A program made the position numbers and the translations under genes. The notes beneath the pieces are model-generated. The model was given only the letters and a program-made list of their open reading frames with translations, did no database searches and was not told the DNA's origin. Shown piece by piece: positions 33,827 through 44,863 of a DNA stretch of 64,000 nt (within the stretch, counting starts at the first letter, position 1; every line of letters begins with the position of its first letter). Source of the DNA: Alectoria sarmentosa (taxonomy: Eukaryota; Ascomycota; Lecanoromycetes; Lecanorales; Parmeliaceae); the NCBI GenBank assembly GCA_009733775.1, contig WOGZ01000003.1:1-64000 (forward strand), given 5' to 3'.

Positions 33827-34964
33827 TCATGGTAGAAAAGGGACGTTGGGATTCTCAAAGACATCTTTGAATGCCTTCTTAGACGCGTCTGGGTCTGTTG
33901 GGAATCCCGGCTCATCCAACAGGTTACCCAATGGCATGTCCAACCCCCGCTCCTTCTCCAATCCAAATGACCCTCCTTCAATTCCTGGCTTGGCCAAGTC
34001 GAGCCATCCTTCATCACCCCATTGCGGTTCGTGCAACGGAAGTCCCTCTCCCTTGTCGACGATGGTCTTCTCCTGGGCCATTGACCATGGCGGATCGAAA
34101 GCCATGCACGTTGCGACAGCATAATCACCGTCATGGCTGATGTTGATCTCGGCAACCTGCCTATCAGACTCTTTGACTCGAGATCGCCTGTAGTAATGCG
34201 CTCCTCTGTGCACCTTTCCGTCTTCTGCATCCTGCACCTCCTTGTGGAGCTCATCTTTGCTCATCAAAGTCCCTTTGTGAAGCCCATAATTTGGAAGACC
34301 AAAGCCTCTCAATCCTCTTAGTGCCGCCACACGCCTAATCATTTCGATCCTATCACTAGGAGGATCGATGAGCGCAATCAACTTCTGAGCTCCACCCGTA
34401 CCCGTACCAGAGAATGAGCCTGGCGGTAAAATTGGTCTGACGATTGAAATATTCTGCATATAAAGCTGACGATGACGATGGGCTTTGATCGCCGCTTCTT
34501 TAGCGGCCCACCTAGTGATGCAACGCATTGTCAGTAAGTAGGCAACCTCCAAATCCAGCTCCTCATACAAAGTCTGACCTTCCAGCAAGATGACGTGCCA
34601 AGGCTCCCAAAGCAGACCTCTCATCGGCAATTGCAGACCAATACGAGTTTTGATCCTCAAAAGTCGACGAACATCCAGGCATTCCGGGTAACATCCAAAT
34701 GGTATTGTCGTAATAGTTGGCGCTTGCCTGAGTCTCATCGTCCAGGTTTTGATCGCTCGCTCCATCAGCTTGTCCAACTGGCTCTCCCATCGCTTTCTCA
34801 ACGCGCTGCAATCTTCTGCATAGAGCTGGCCACTCGAGACGAGTAAAAATCTTTCGAGCCCAACGATTCCGCGTGTACTCGTGGCGTAGAATAGCTGCGA
34901 TACGGTTGACCCGACACACATCGATTCCAATGCCAATGGGGAAAGGGAATGGTTTAGGTGCCAT
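33827..34964 (-). CDS. PPT2: AcpS-type phosphopantetheinyl transferase (mitochondrial ACP)
   Basis: Transfers 4'-phosphopantetheine from CoA to acyl carrier protein; the fungal AcpS-type enzyme serves mitochondrial fatty acid synthesis. Exon 1 is 34964-34579, the intron 34578-34512 (GTCAGA ... TTACTGAC ... TAG), exon 2 34511-33827; 356 residues. The metal-binding start motif is GIGIDVCRVNRI. The join restores ARHLAGRWAAKEAAIKAHRH with the catalytic KEA. A long insertion lies between the two halves, and a C-terminal extension rich in Pro, Gly and Asp follows the core (NISHDGDYAVATCMAF). Fungal members are commonly enlarged in this way. It is divergent from the AN1 zinc-finger gene. Confidence 0.9.
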
Positions 34965-35524
34965 TGTTGTTTAGATTACCTGCACCCTTGTGCACTCCAA
35001 GGTACAAGAAATACGGTTATAGTAATTGTTCTATTCAGTGCAGAACGAAAGTCGAGGAACAAAGTCCATTGTTGCCTCAGAATCACTACCATTTCAAAAC
35101 CAGCGATAGTTGTTGCATATCCAAAGAGTATTCAGCAACGACAGCAGTAAACCACGGATGTAAGGAGCCGCACAGCTCTCGATAAAAAGTTGGGCTTTCG
35201 CTCCGTGCATAAAAATTTAGACACGTGCTTGCTTGTACGGTATTTATGAGAAGTCTTTTGCCTCAGGCAAGGAATGGGTAACAGCAACTTGAGGGCGGCG
35301 TGTCTCAAATTTCGATGGCGGTAATAATAACCGAGGAAACGTGGTTCTAGTACTAGTTCAGCCTTATGTCAGACTGATTTCTTGGCGTTCTGGTAACTTC
35401 TGGAAGCTATTATCCAAACGATTATCTTCCCATGGCAATAAGCTGACGAAGCTACGCTGCCTACACGGCAGCAAAGACCAATCCAACCCAACCCAAAACA
35501 AAGAGACCTGTCCAGCCGCCCAAC
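34965..35524. promoter_or_regulatory. shared upstream region of PPT2 and the AN1 gene
   Basis: 560 bp between two divergent start codons. No gene is seen. I see no motif that I would name. Confidence 0.4.
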
Positions 35525-36442
35525 ATGGCTTCCTCTTCTACCTTCCCAGCACTTCCCGAGTCCCAAACCTTCACCACCATGGACAAAGACCTCGAAGCGA
35601 TCGGAGCTCACTGCCAGTACACCTACTGCAACCAACTCGATTTTCTCCCCTTCCGCTGCGAATCCTGTAAAGGTACCTATTGCCTCGACCACCGCACTGA
35701 AACAACTCACAAATGCCCTCGAGCCGGCGAATGGGCGGCCGCGAGGCGGACAGCTGCTGCGCTTTCTTCCACCACGAATAGCTCTACTCCAGGCAAGCCG
35801 ACTCTTATGACTGCTTCGCAATGTTCGCATCCAAATTGTAAGACTTATATCAATACATTGAATTCCGTCGGCGTTGGTTGTCCGAATTGTAATCGGCAAT
35901 ACTGTCTCAAGCACCGCCTGCGGGAAGACCATCGCTGCTCCACACTCATACCCATCGGTACGCGTCCCTCAACAGGTCCTACACAGGCGGAGAAAGCAAA
36001 GGCAGCCCTCGGTCGATTGCGAGTCTGGGGAAAGGAAAAGCAAGCGGCTGTTTTACCGAAGCCTAAACCGTCGACCGCAGCTAGTCGGATTCTAGCAGTG
36101 AATGCGCTCAAACGGACGGCAAAGGGTGACGCGAAAGTGCCAATGGACAAAAGAATATATTTGTATGTGGAAGCTGAAGCGAACACAACAAGTAGCAAAT
36201 TACCGAAAGGTGAATATTGGTATAATAAGGAATGGAGTGTGGGGAGAATTCTAGATGCTGCGGCGAAGAGTCTACAAGTGGAAAACGTGAATAATAGAGG
36301 GGGCGGAGAAGAGGAAAGGTTGAGGGTATTTCATGTGGAATTGGGGCGTTTACTGGAGTTTGGAGAGAAGGCTGGGGATGTGTGTGTCAATGGAAATACG
36401 ATTGTTCTGCTGCGTGGGGTGGGCCCTGTGGAGACCAAGTGA
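35525..36442 (+). CDS. CUZ1: AN1-type zinc-finger protein (Cuz1/ZFAND-like)
   Basis: Single exon, 305 residues. Two AN1 zinc fingers lie near 30-65 (CQYTYCNQLDFLPFRCESC ... CLDHR ... HKC) and near 99-140 (CSHPNCKTYINTL ... CPNCNRQYCLKHRLREDHRC). The C-terminal 100 residues (KRIYLYVEAEA, WSVGRILDAAAKSLQV, FHVELGRLLEFG, NTIVLLRG) look like a ubiquitin-like fold. This layout matches Cuz1/ZFAND1, which link Cdc48 and the proteasome under arsenite stress. It is convergent with thymidylate synthase (166 bp apart). Confidence 0.87.
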   Translation: MASSSTFPALPESQTFTTMDKDLEAIGAHCQYTYCNQLDFLPFRCESCKGTYCLDHRTETTHKCPRAGEWAAARRTAAALSSTTNSSTPGKPTLMTASQCSHPNCKTYINTLNSVGVGCPNCNRQYCLKHRLREDHRCSTLIPIGTRPSTGPTQAEKAKAALGRLRVWGKEKQAAVLPKPKPSTAASRILAVNALKRTAKGDAKVPMDKRIYLYVEAEANTTSSKLPKGEYWYNKEWSVGRILDAAAKSLQVENVNNRGGGEEERLRVFHVELGRLLEFGEKAGDVCVNGNTIVLLRGVGPVETK

Positions 36443-36607
36443 TGACATGGTTCTGTGTCTATTACATGCGGATAGCGATGGCGCTGGTAGGAAGGTAGAC
36501 ATTGTGAGGCGTATGAGATATCTTGCAGGGTTTCCATCGATGGTCATGCCTGAATATAGCTCATGAGATGCCTCTTCGACATTTCATATCATATCTCCTC
36601 ATCTATG

Positions 36608-37705
36608 TCAAACACTCATTTTCATGGGAATACTCGCATGCGGCTTGTACCCTTTAATCTCAAAGTCCTCATCTTTCCACCCATCAATACTCCCACTGTG
36701 GTGACTTAGAATGTTGAGATCCGGAAAGTCTCTTGGTAATCTCTCCAGCTGTATCTTCAATGCATCCACATGATCCAGATATACATGCGCGTCCCCCATC
36801 GTATGGATAAACGTTCCGGGAGTAAGATCGCACACATCAGCAAGCATGTGTGTCAGCAAAGCATAGGAAGCGATATTGAAAGGGACACCTAGACCCATAT
36901 CGCACGATCTTTGATACAGCTGGCAAGAAAGGACGCCTCGAGGCCTAGGAGCCCCGTTGCCGTTGACGTGCGCTGCCAACCCCGCTTGGTCGCCGTTTGC
37001 CTGCACTGTAAGCTTCGGGGCTTTTGGGAACGAAACGTAGAATTGTGCAAACATATGACAAGGCGGCAATGCCATCTTCCCCAGATCCGCGGGATTCCAC
37101 GCACTCAGTATTATCCTTCGGTCATACGGCTTATTCTTCAACTTCTCAATGACCTCTGCTAATTGATCCACTCCTTGGCCCGTATAATCAGTCTTCGCAT
37201 CCACATACTCAGCGCCAAAATGCCGCCATTGGAAACCATAAACAGGTCCCAGATCACCGACTTCTCTGTGAGAGAGGCCAACGCTATCGAGGTATTCGCG
37301 GCTACCATTGCCGTCCCAGATCTTTATCCCGGCTTTGGAGAGGGGTAGGGACGAAGTGGAGCCAGCAACGAACCAGAGGAGTTCGGCGATGACGGCGCGA
37401 AGGAAGACACGTTTGGTTGTTAGGAGGGGTAGTACCGGGATCGGGTTTGATGAGGAATCGGGTGAGGGTCGCGAGAGGGAGAAGCGGAGGGCTGGAGGTG
37501 CAAAGAGGGAGAGAGTACCCGTTCCTGTTCTTTGCAGGGTGAGCATAGGATACAATTGGAAATTTCGAAAGCGCTGAGACTACCTGTCCGGGCGATGCTC
37601 GCCGTTCTCAAGGATGTTCCGGATCAGACCGAGGTATTGGTGTTCCTCGTGTGGATGGGAGAGGGCATTCTCTCCAATTTGTGTGCCTCTTTCTGTCTCC
37701 GTCAT
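36608..37705 (-). CDS. TMP1: thymidylate synthase
   Basis: Converts dUMP to dTMP with methylene-tetrahydrofolate. Exon 1 is 37705-37584, the intron 37583-37530, exon 2 37529-36608; 347 residues. The join gives ENGEHRPDR-TGTGTLSLFAPP, the universal start of the fold. Catalytic Cys is in LPPCHMFAQFYV. Substrate motifs QRSCDMGLGVPFNIASYALL and GDAHVYLDHV are intact. A fungal insertion of about 25 residues (ANGDQAGLAAHVNGNG) sits before the RGVLSCQLYQR strand. Starting at the later Met inside the intron would remove the conserved N-terminal helix. Confidence 0.96.
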
Positions 37706-38096
37706 TGCAGCTACAATTGGATTTTATTGCTTCGAAGCGGCTCTTGAGAAGTGCATTGGGATCTGACAAACTACGACGCGCTCGAGTAGACGCGTAAATC
37801 GAAGTGGATTTACTAGCGTGTTTCTCAGCGTGGTACTGTTTATTTGCCAACTTTATTTAGTTTATCGAAGTCCTTGTAGACAGTAAGGCAAATGGTCTGA
37901 TAGGCTCTCTAGAAATTGCTCAAGCCTCTTCTTGTGGCACGAAGTGTTTCTATGAAATGGCCGCTGCTGAGATTAAATTGTGTAAATGTAGAACATGACG
38001 AAAACCATGGTACGCTTATAGTAGAATCAATCTTCCATGCGTGTACAGATACAGGACACCATGGTCCAGGAGCCTGAAGTCCAGCACGCGAAATAC
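37706..38096. other. intergenic, nothing seen
   Basis: Upstream of thymidylate synthase and 3' of the R3H gene. No feature recognised. Confidence 0.4.
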
Positions 38097-39225
38097 TCAG
38101 ACCATGCCCCAGAGAGGACGAGGCCTTAGCACTGGAGAAGCAGGTCTGCCACTGCTTTGCTTCGGTGGAATCCCAACATACGCCTCACGCCTCGCCGGAT
38201 CGCCAACAGTAATGGACCAGGTACGGAGGCCGTAGTAAGATGCAATTGAATGGACCAGCCAGCGTCTAAACCAAAGTCAGTCCACAGTTTAGAGCTTGGC
38301 AGCATGTGTCAAGCCACATACCCAAAGCTCGCTCCCCGATCGTTTGCCAAGCTGTCGAAGACCAGCCGCTGGTCTCTCTCTGCATCACTCTCATCCAAGC
38401 TGATCTTTGGAGACGAAGGTATATCGTTCATTTGCCCGTTTCGGCCGACGAACACAATTTCCTCGTCTTCAGAATCAAGCTCATGCTCGCCAACATCCTT
38501 GGGCCGGTCTTCCCAATTCTTGACAAAGAGGCGAATTTGCTCTTCAAGATCCTTCAATAAGCCCTTAGCAGCCTTGGCTTTCTTGAGCTTCTCGCGAAGC
38601 TCTCTTGGGACCTTGCCAGCGCTCTCGCCTTCTGCCTCAACCTGCTTACAAGCAGCCTCGCGCTTCTTCTTCTCAGCGTCGGCTCGTGCGGCGATTTCTG
38701 GTTCCCAGAGCGGCGCAAGGTAGTAAGGAACGGCATGTGTGGGATATGTTGGGTGGACTTCCCAATCGCTCGGTAATGGTGGTTGCGCCCAAGGATTGTT
38801 CAATAATCGATCTATCAAGACCAAGATCGTCAACAATGGGATCCGTATCATATTGATCAAGTATGATACGAACCGTTTTCCCAACGTGTACGGCGACGGC
38901 TTCCATCTTTGCCTTTCAGGAGCGCCTCACGACGCTTCAGGCTGTCGCGTCGTGGAGGCTCGCGGCGGGGACGATAGTCGGAAGAAGCGTTGTCTGCACG
39001 GCGAACAGTCCCAGCAATTCCGTCTTGCTTGCGATGGGACGGCTCCTCAAGATCAATGGCAAGAGATACGCCTGTGCGGGGGACGCCGCCTGGGGAGACT
39101 ATCGAGACTGCACTGAGTGACTGCGTGGTCTCCTCGGTCCATGCTTCAATACTGATGGGATGAATGGGCGAAGCAGTAGGAGCACCGTTCTGCGCGTAGT
39201 CACTGGCGTTGGGATAGATTGCCAT
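38097..39225 (-). CDS. R3H-associated domain protein
   Basis: Fungal protein with an R3H-associated N-terminal region and a C-terminal R3H-like segment, likely binding single-stranded nucleic acid. Exons are 39225-38874, 38811-38322 and 38265-38097; introns are 62 and 56 nt; 336 residues. Joins are TRWEND-RLLNNPWAQPPLP and GASFG-RRWLVHSIASYYGL. The conserved core is PPLPSDWEVHPTYPTHAVPY and KVPRELREKLKKAKAAKGLL. The R-x3-H signature is seen in RRWLVHSIASYY followed by TWSITVGDPARREAYVG. Without the last intron the protein would stop at SFGYVA and lose R3H, so the three-exon model is preferred. It is divergent from the aminopeptidase. Confidence 0.87.
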
Positions 39226-39579
39226 TCTGCCGAAGTTCCGTCAGGACAGATAAGTGCTGGTCGAAGGGGCGCTGTCTGCTCTCAATTAGGTGACAGAAAG
39301 CGTAGAAGTGTTACTCCTTCCACACTTAGATAGGCCGTTGGAACAGAATGCCCTGGCAACCCAATTTATCTGATATGATGATATAGAATCGAAGGAAGGT
39401 AGTCTTCGAGTCATCGGACCAAGCGCGAGGAAGCAAGAGAAGCGCCAAGAGATTCGACGACCCGACGCTTTGCGCTCGTCATCACATGGCGACCTCTGAA
39501 CTCCATGAGACTAGAAAACAGGCCATATTCTTCATCCGTTCTTAATCAACCTGGCGTCTGAACCACATCTACCATCAGA
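39226..39579. promoter_or_regulatory. shared upstream region of the R3H and aminopeptidase genes
   Basis: 354 bp between divergent start codons with no open frame of note and no motif I can name. Confidence 0.4.
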
Positions 39580-41221
39580 ATGAAAATTTGCTGGCTTGCC
39601 GTCGTCGGCTTTTCGGTCGCTTCATTGACTGCCCGACCCGACCAAAGTATTCTCAACAATCAAGACCTGTACCTCATCGAATTGGGCCCAGGAGAGACGA
39701 GATGGATCACGGAAGACGAGAAGTGGGCCCTCAGACGAGTACGTAGCTATCCTCCGTTAGAGGAGACCAGGCCTCTCGCTGTGCAATACGGAGAATGCTG
39801 ATATGAGTCCCATGTAGGGTGGTGTCAACTTCATGGATATCACAGATACTCCTGACCTCGGAGCACTGAGGACTTTGGACGTCGGAAGAGATGCCATGGT
39901 CCAATTTCCGAGTAAACCAGTACACAATGACAGCTTAACGCCGTTGTTAGAAAGACTGAAGCAAAGGAATATGCACAAGAATCTGGAGGTGTTTACATCC
40001 TTCCATACGTACGTACATTTCCGGAGCTAGTCCTCCGTTCTTGGTATTGGGAATGAGCCGCAAGACAAACTGCGGGAGCAACCTGACCTTTTCTGCTCCC
40101 GAGACCTTGCATCTCAAATATGTCTTGTGAAAATGCAATGCTGACCCTGAAATGTTCGTAGACGATACTATAAATCCACGTATGGTGCTGAGTCCTCGGC
40201 TTGGCTATACAGCAAAGTCAACAAGACGATACATGACTCTGGAGCTGGAGAATTCGGTGCTCGTGTTGAGACTTTCGAACATTCTTGGGGCCAAAACTCC
40301 ATTATTGCCACAATCCCTGGAAAGAGCGATAAAACCGTGGTGATTGGCGCGCATCAAGATAGTATCAATCTTTTCCTGCCGTCGATACTCTCTGCTCCTG
40401 GAGCAGACGACGATGGCAGTGGCACTGTCACCATCCTTGAGACTTTGAGGGTTTTGTTAGAGTCTGAAGCGATCATCAAAGGAAATGCATCCAATACCGT
40501 GGAGTTCCATTGGTACTCCGCCGAAGAGGGTGGACTTCTTGGGAGTCAGGCTATCTTCTCTGCGTATGAAAAAGAAGGTAGAGACGTTAAGGCCATGTTG
40601 CAACAGGATATGACCGGCTACACTCACAAAACGACCGAAGCAGGAGAGCCTGAAAGCGTTGGTGTGATCACCGATTTTGTTAACCCACAGCTCACTGAGT
40701 TTATCAAGAAAATCATCACCCAGGTATGTCATTATTCGTGTGAGCGGATTGAATTGCTCCCTGCTAATCGCGGGCCAGTATTGCTCTATCCCATGTACGT
40801 ACTTTCGGAGTCCATGTTTCCTCTTTGGGCCAAATCTTGAGTATTGAGGCATGTCTTAGGAGTTTATACTCCGTAGACATGTTCCCAAGCTCAGTACACT
40901 CTCTCAAATAAGCAATACTGACTCCGGAATCCTAATATAGACGTTCTCACTAAATGTGGATATGCTTGCTCTGACCATGCCTCCGCATCAAAGGCTGGCT
41001 ATCCCTCCGCTTTCGTTATTGAATCGGATTTCAAGTACAGTGATAACAAGATTCACACATCGCAAGACAAGATAGAGTTTCTCAACTTCGGTATGGGACT
41101 TCAAGCACTCACTTCTCGTCTGACCGCTTATACTGACCATCCGTAAACAGATCATATGTTGCAACACGCAAGAATGACGCTGGCGTTGGTCTATGAATTA
41201 GCGTTTGCCAAATTTGATTAG
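39580..41221 (+). CDS. secreted M28 leucine aminopeptidase
   Basis: Zinc aminopeptidase of family M28 (fungal LAP1 type), releasing N-terminal residues outside the cell. Six exons: 39580-39738, 39818-40008, 40162-40723, 40779-40794, 40941-41090 and 41151-41221; 382 residues. A signal peptide is at 1-18 (MKICWLAVVGFSVASLTA). Zinc ligands are in VIGAHQDS (His about 181), APGADDDGSGT, SAEEGGLLGS, LQQDMTGY and CGYACSDHAS. Splicing restores FHT-RYYKSTYG and IITQ-YCSIP-YVLTKCGYA. Exon 4 is only 16 nt. Introns 2 (153 nt) and 4 (146 nt) are much longer than the 50-80 nt usual here and belong to an introner-like family. Introns 1, 3 and 5 are ordinary. Confidence 0.93.
40009..40161 (+). mobile_element. 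introner-like intron, diverged copy
   Basis: Aminopeptidase intron 2, 153 nt, phase 2. It starts GTACGTACATTTCCGGAG and ends GCAATGCTGACC...GAAATG...TAG, like the two better-matching copies downstream. It holds its own hairpin (GGGAGCA ... TGCTCCC). The middle cannot be aligned with confidence. Confidence 0.45.
40795..40940 (+). mobile_element. introner-like intron copy A
   Basis: Aminopeptidase intron 4, 146 nt, phase 1. It starts GTACGTACTTTCGGAGTC and ends with a branch region GCAATACTGACTCCGGAA and TAG. The end segments are inverted complements (TTCGGAGTC against GACTCCGGAA). Internally GTCTTAGGAGT faces ACTCCGTAGAC. It matches the C45 gene intron along its whole length. Confidence 0.7.
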
Positions 41222-41626
41222 ATTCCATGTACAGATTTGTATGATATCCTAACGATAACGAGAGCAACGTGCCATCTTGACTTCTGTTGCGAGCGATAAA
41301 GCATCGGCGGATGCTGTAATCAGACACTCATAGCCTTTGTCTGTCGTTTTCCATCGCGCTTTCCACCCATCGTGGCAAGCAAGCACTTCCAAAACATGTG
41401 GCGTCAGGCTCACGTCTTTTCCTTGCTCTCTCTGCCAACCTCTTGGTATTTCTGAACACTGCTCCCTGTACATCCTTCAACCTCAGAATTTGCTATTCGC
41501 TTGTTATTCGGGTGAAAACCACCTCATCCTACCGCGCTGTCTCTTATTTACGGCACCTAAAAGCTGGGGACCTTCACTAGCTCAGCCTATTCGCAACGAA
41601 CGCTGAGCTTTGATACCCCAAACATC
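41222..41626. other. intergenic, nothing seen
   Basis: 3' flank of the aminopeptidase and promoter of the DUF1774-like gene. A short inverted repeat GTGGGATA-TCCCAC lies just inside the next gene's first intron, near 41648. Confidence 0.4.
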
Positions 41627-42726
41627 ATGGAACGTGTACAAACTAGTGGGATATCCCACTATCCCAATTATTTATATCCAAGAAGCTGATTATCATGCGT
41701 GGTCCCAGTGAATCCATTCGCGAAACGCGAAAGCCTCAACAGGCGATCAATCGTCATCTTCAGGTTTTTGACCTTGTTCACTTGGCTTCTCGTACTGGTC
41801 CTCAGCGTTTTTTTCAACGTCAAGGCTCCGGCGAATGGAAAGACTATCTGGGATCAGAACAGGGCGCATCCTACTCCATTCTCGCTCAATCCTGAGATTG
41901 CCTCCTTCTACTGGTGAGTTCCTCTTCCAACGGATACTGCGACTTTCCCAAGCATAGCGAGCTGATGCATACCCAGGCTCCTCCTCCTCCTGCTACAATT
42001 TGGCTACTTATACTGCCTCTTCACCTTCGACGCCGAGCTAGTCAAGGTCGCCGCGAACGTTGGCTCCCACTTCATATTGCATAATCTTCTCACGTCTGCC
42101 TTCATCCCGCTATGGGTGTACTCCTACTTCTGGCTCGGCGAGCTGATGCTCGTGATCAACTCCTTCAACTTAACGTCGCTCTACTTCCGGCATCTCCGAA
42201 CCCAACCCCTCATCCACATACCCGTCGTTACGGGTCCACTCGCTTGGAACTTTGTCGCAGTTCTGTCTAATGGAGCTGCTATGGTTGGTGCCCAGGCGCT
42301 ACCTGCCAGGATTGTGGCGAATGTGGCGATATGGTCTATTCTTCTCTATGGCATCTTTTTTATGGGCGCTTTTAAGGATTATCCTGTTGGCTTTGAATTG
42401 GCCATCCTTTCGACAGGTGCGTTTGGCAGCCAGCTTTCACTGCACGAAGCATCAGGCTGACTGCTCTTCTTTAGCTCTCGCCGTACATCAACATGGTATC
42501 AGGGTTTTCGCCCTTCAATGGGTCTTTGCCGTTGCGATCGCGATGCTGCTCACCACTGCAGCCCTCGCCATCTCACTTCCACCAGTATGATTCTTTTTGC
42601 ATTCTCCTTTCCGGAAATCTGACTAATGGGATACAGGTCTTCGGCAAAGAGCTCATATGGCGGAGACTGGACGACGACTCAGATTACGAAGATCGTGAGA
42701 GAGAGCCTTTGCTGGAGAGTGAGTAG
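41627..42726 (+). CDS. multi-pass membrane protein, DUF1774-like
   Basis: Fungal integral membrane protein of unknown function. Exons are 41627-41633, 41709-41913, 41977-42416, 42475-42584 and 42637-42726; 283 residues. The frame stays open through all joins (ASFY-WLLLLLLQFGYLY, AILST-ALAVHQHG, AISLPP-VFGKEL). Six or seven hydrophobic segments are visible, for example FLTLFTWLLVLVLSVFF, WLLLLLLQFGYLYCLF, FIPLWVYSYFWLGELMLVI and WSILLYGIFFMGAF. The tail is acidic and ends EPLLESE, a dileucine-type sorting signal. The first coding exon of 7 nt (M-E-) is inferred: without it the frame has only a GTG start. The start is therefore the weak point. Confidence 0.75.
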
Positions 42727-44863
42727 CGTTGGAGAGAGATGGAGTATGGCTAAGGGCAGAGTGTGGTGGGTCTATACTCATCATGACTTGTCTGGCAGAT
42801 TACTACTGCTGAAGTGGGCATTGCATTGTCTATGGTATTGGTATCGTACGGTCAGGAGCATGGCCTAACTCGGTAACATGAGCAGACGAGGATTAGTCTT
42901 AAGTCAAACATTAAGTCTCACTTTGAATATGGTACCTTGGATCACGTGCAGTGTGGTGTCTAATCAAATGGATCTTGTTGAACGAGGCATATAAAGTCGT
43001 AAGCTTGGGACTCTGCCTCGAATCTCGACCGGCCATCGTATTCTCGGCGGCCATCTAACCCAAGAAAGAATGTTAGGCTCTCGTCCGCACTTTTGGTTCA
43101 TCAACTTGAAGTCTTCCAGAGGATACTGTAAGAAAATCTCTTCTCAACTCGACGCTTGAGTTTCTTACGACCTCCCTTGAAAATGCTCTAGTACGACCGC
43201 ATTCAGACTCTCACATCTGCCACTCATTGAAACCCATCACGGTGATCGTCTTCAGGATAACCTCAATGGCTCCAGAAGTCCATTATTAAGTTCCCAAATT
43301 GCCTTCCCTTGATAAATCGAGTCCATGCTCTCTAGGTCATGAACCCATCTTCTCAAGATCGCAACGAGCCAATAGGATATGCTGTCCTCTGCTCAGCCTG
43401 TCGAGTCGGCTTGTTTCCGGAATAGCCCCAAGTTGCAGCCTTCGCTGGCGCTGTTGAAGATATCAGGGCATCTTTGGCCAATGCCACCAATATAAATCGT
43501 ATTTGCATGTTGTACCACGTCAACTTGCGGATCTCTCCCGCTATGTCTTCGCGTCTTGAGCTCTCCTGTTTGCCCCCCCTGCTCAAGGTAGTGGTGTAAA
43601 GGGCCGCGACGCAAGGGTTGAAGGTAGCATAATCGAAGGCTTGACATGGGTGCAAGACATAAGCGGGGACTGGGTAGCCAGCTGGGGAGTAGCAACGAAT
43701 CCTGAGCGTGGCGGCAGAGCTTGGTTTTCTTGGCGTGGCTGCTGGAGATGCATTACAACTTGGCATATAAGATACGGAAGGAGGATCTGGCGCTGGGGAC
43801 ATTCGCCGCTCCAATTCTAGCAGAAGCAATTTATTTCGAAGGGAACTGCAGTCTTCAGGAAACAAGGTGAAACCAAAAAAAGAGAAGGGAATAGGCGAAG
43901 GATCAAGATTTGGCCCAAAATCCTGAGTTCCATCTCGAATACTCTAACTGAAGACCGTTTTGCCGTTACCAGGATTTCAGAATAGTAGAACAACTCTCAA
44001 CCAGCCCAACGGTGTAAAATACAGGAGAAGAGGTTTGTCACAGGAGTTTTGCCACCCATTTTACACTATTGCGTTGTCTCCTAGGAAGGTGTAGGACCCG
44101 GGGAGGGAAGACAACAAGACAGACGGCAGAAACGCCGTGGTCACTCTTTCACCACTGCAATGATTGGGCCTCTATGGAAGAAAGTCTTGCTAATAGGCAT
44201 ATAGCGGAAGACTGGGACCGTTGAGTCACAGGGATCGAAACCTTGGCTGCACGCATTTGAGGCAATTGTCATGCCAAGCTCGCTGTCGTCCACGTCGTGT
44301 AATCCAATCATGCATCGCCCTTGGTAAGCTTTACTTGACGGACGTACATTGATAGCAACGGAATGGCAATTGTGAAGATTTGATGCGACGGCCTGAAGCT
44401 CAATGTAGGAGACGAAACGTTCCATTGCGAGGTGCATGAAGGTGTCGGGAAGAAGATGATGATGATGATGTATTTATTGTCTACTATGAAAAGGAAAGTC
44501 AAACCCGTAATCAAGATTAGACGGTCCAAAAAGCATGCTGCGGCCGTTGGATCTTCAGCGAGACACGGTAGACACCATGCATCGAGGTATAAAGTGCAAG
44601 GTAGTAGAGCAGATGAGGAAGTCAACAGGAGCAGTATTGAGATTTGTAAAGGGCAAACGGCTGTGGTTGAAGAAAGTAAAGTCCTAGTACTTACTTAAGG
44701 TAAGGTACTAGTACTCTGTACTGTAAAGTAACCTGAAATATTCGCGCTATCTTCGTTCCAGTCTAGAGTACGGCTTGTAGCATAGCCGGCCATCGCTATC
44801 AGCAAGCAGTCAAATTACGTGCATATGCATACAATTGCTTGATGCTCTTCCCTGGTGGTAGAG
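42727..44863. other. long intergenic region
   Basis: Nothing firmly coding. Minus-strand frames of 170 (43353-43865) and 98 codons (44141-44437) have no motif I recognise. A short (GAT)n run lies at about 44454-44470. An imperfect palindrome of about 28 bp lies at 44683-44710 (CTAGTAC ... GTACTAG), 150 bp before the next gene. Confidence 0.5.

Noticed and set aside
43353..43865. 170-codon minus-strand frame
   Set aside because: Overlaps another minus-strand frame, has no recognisable domain and no leader or intron context.
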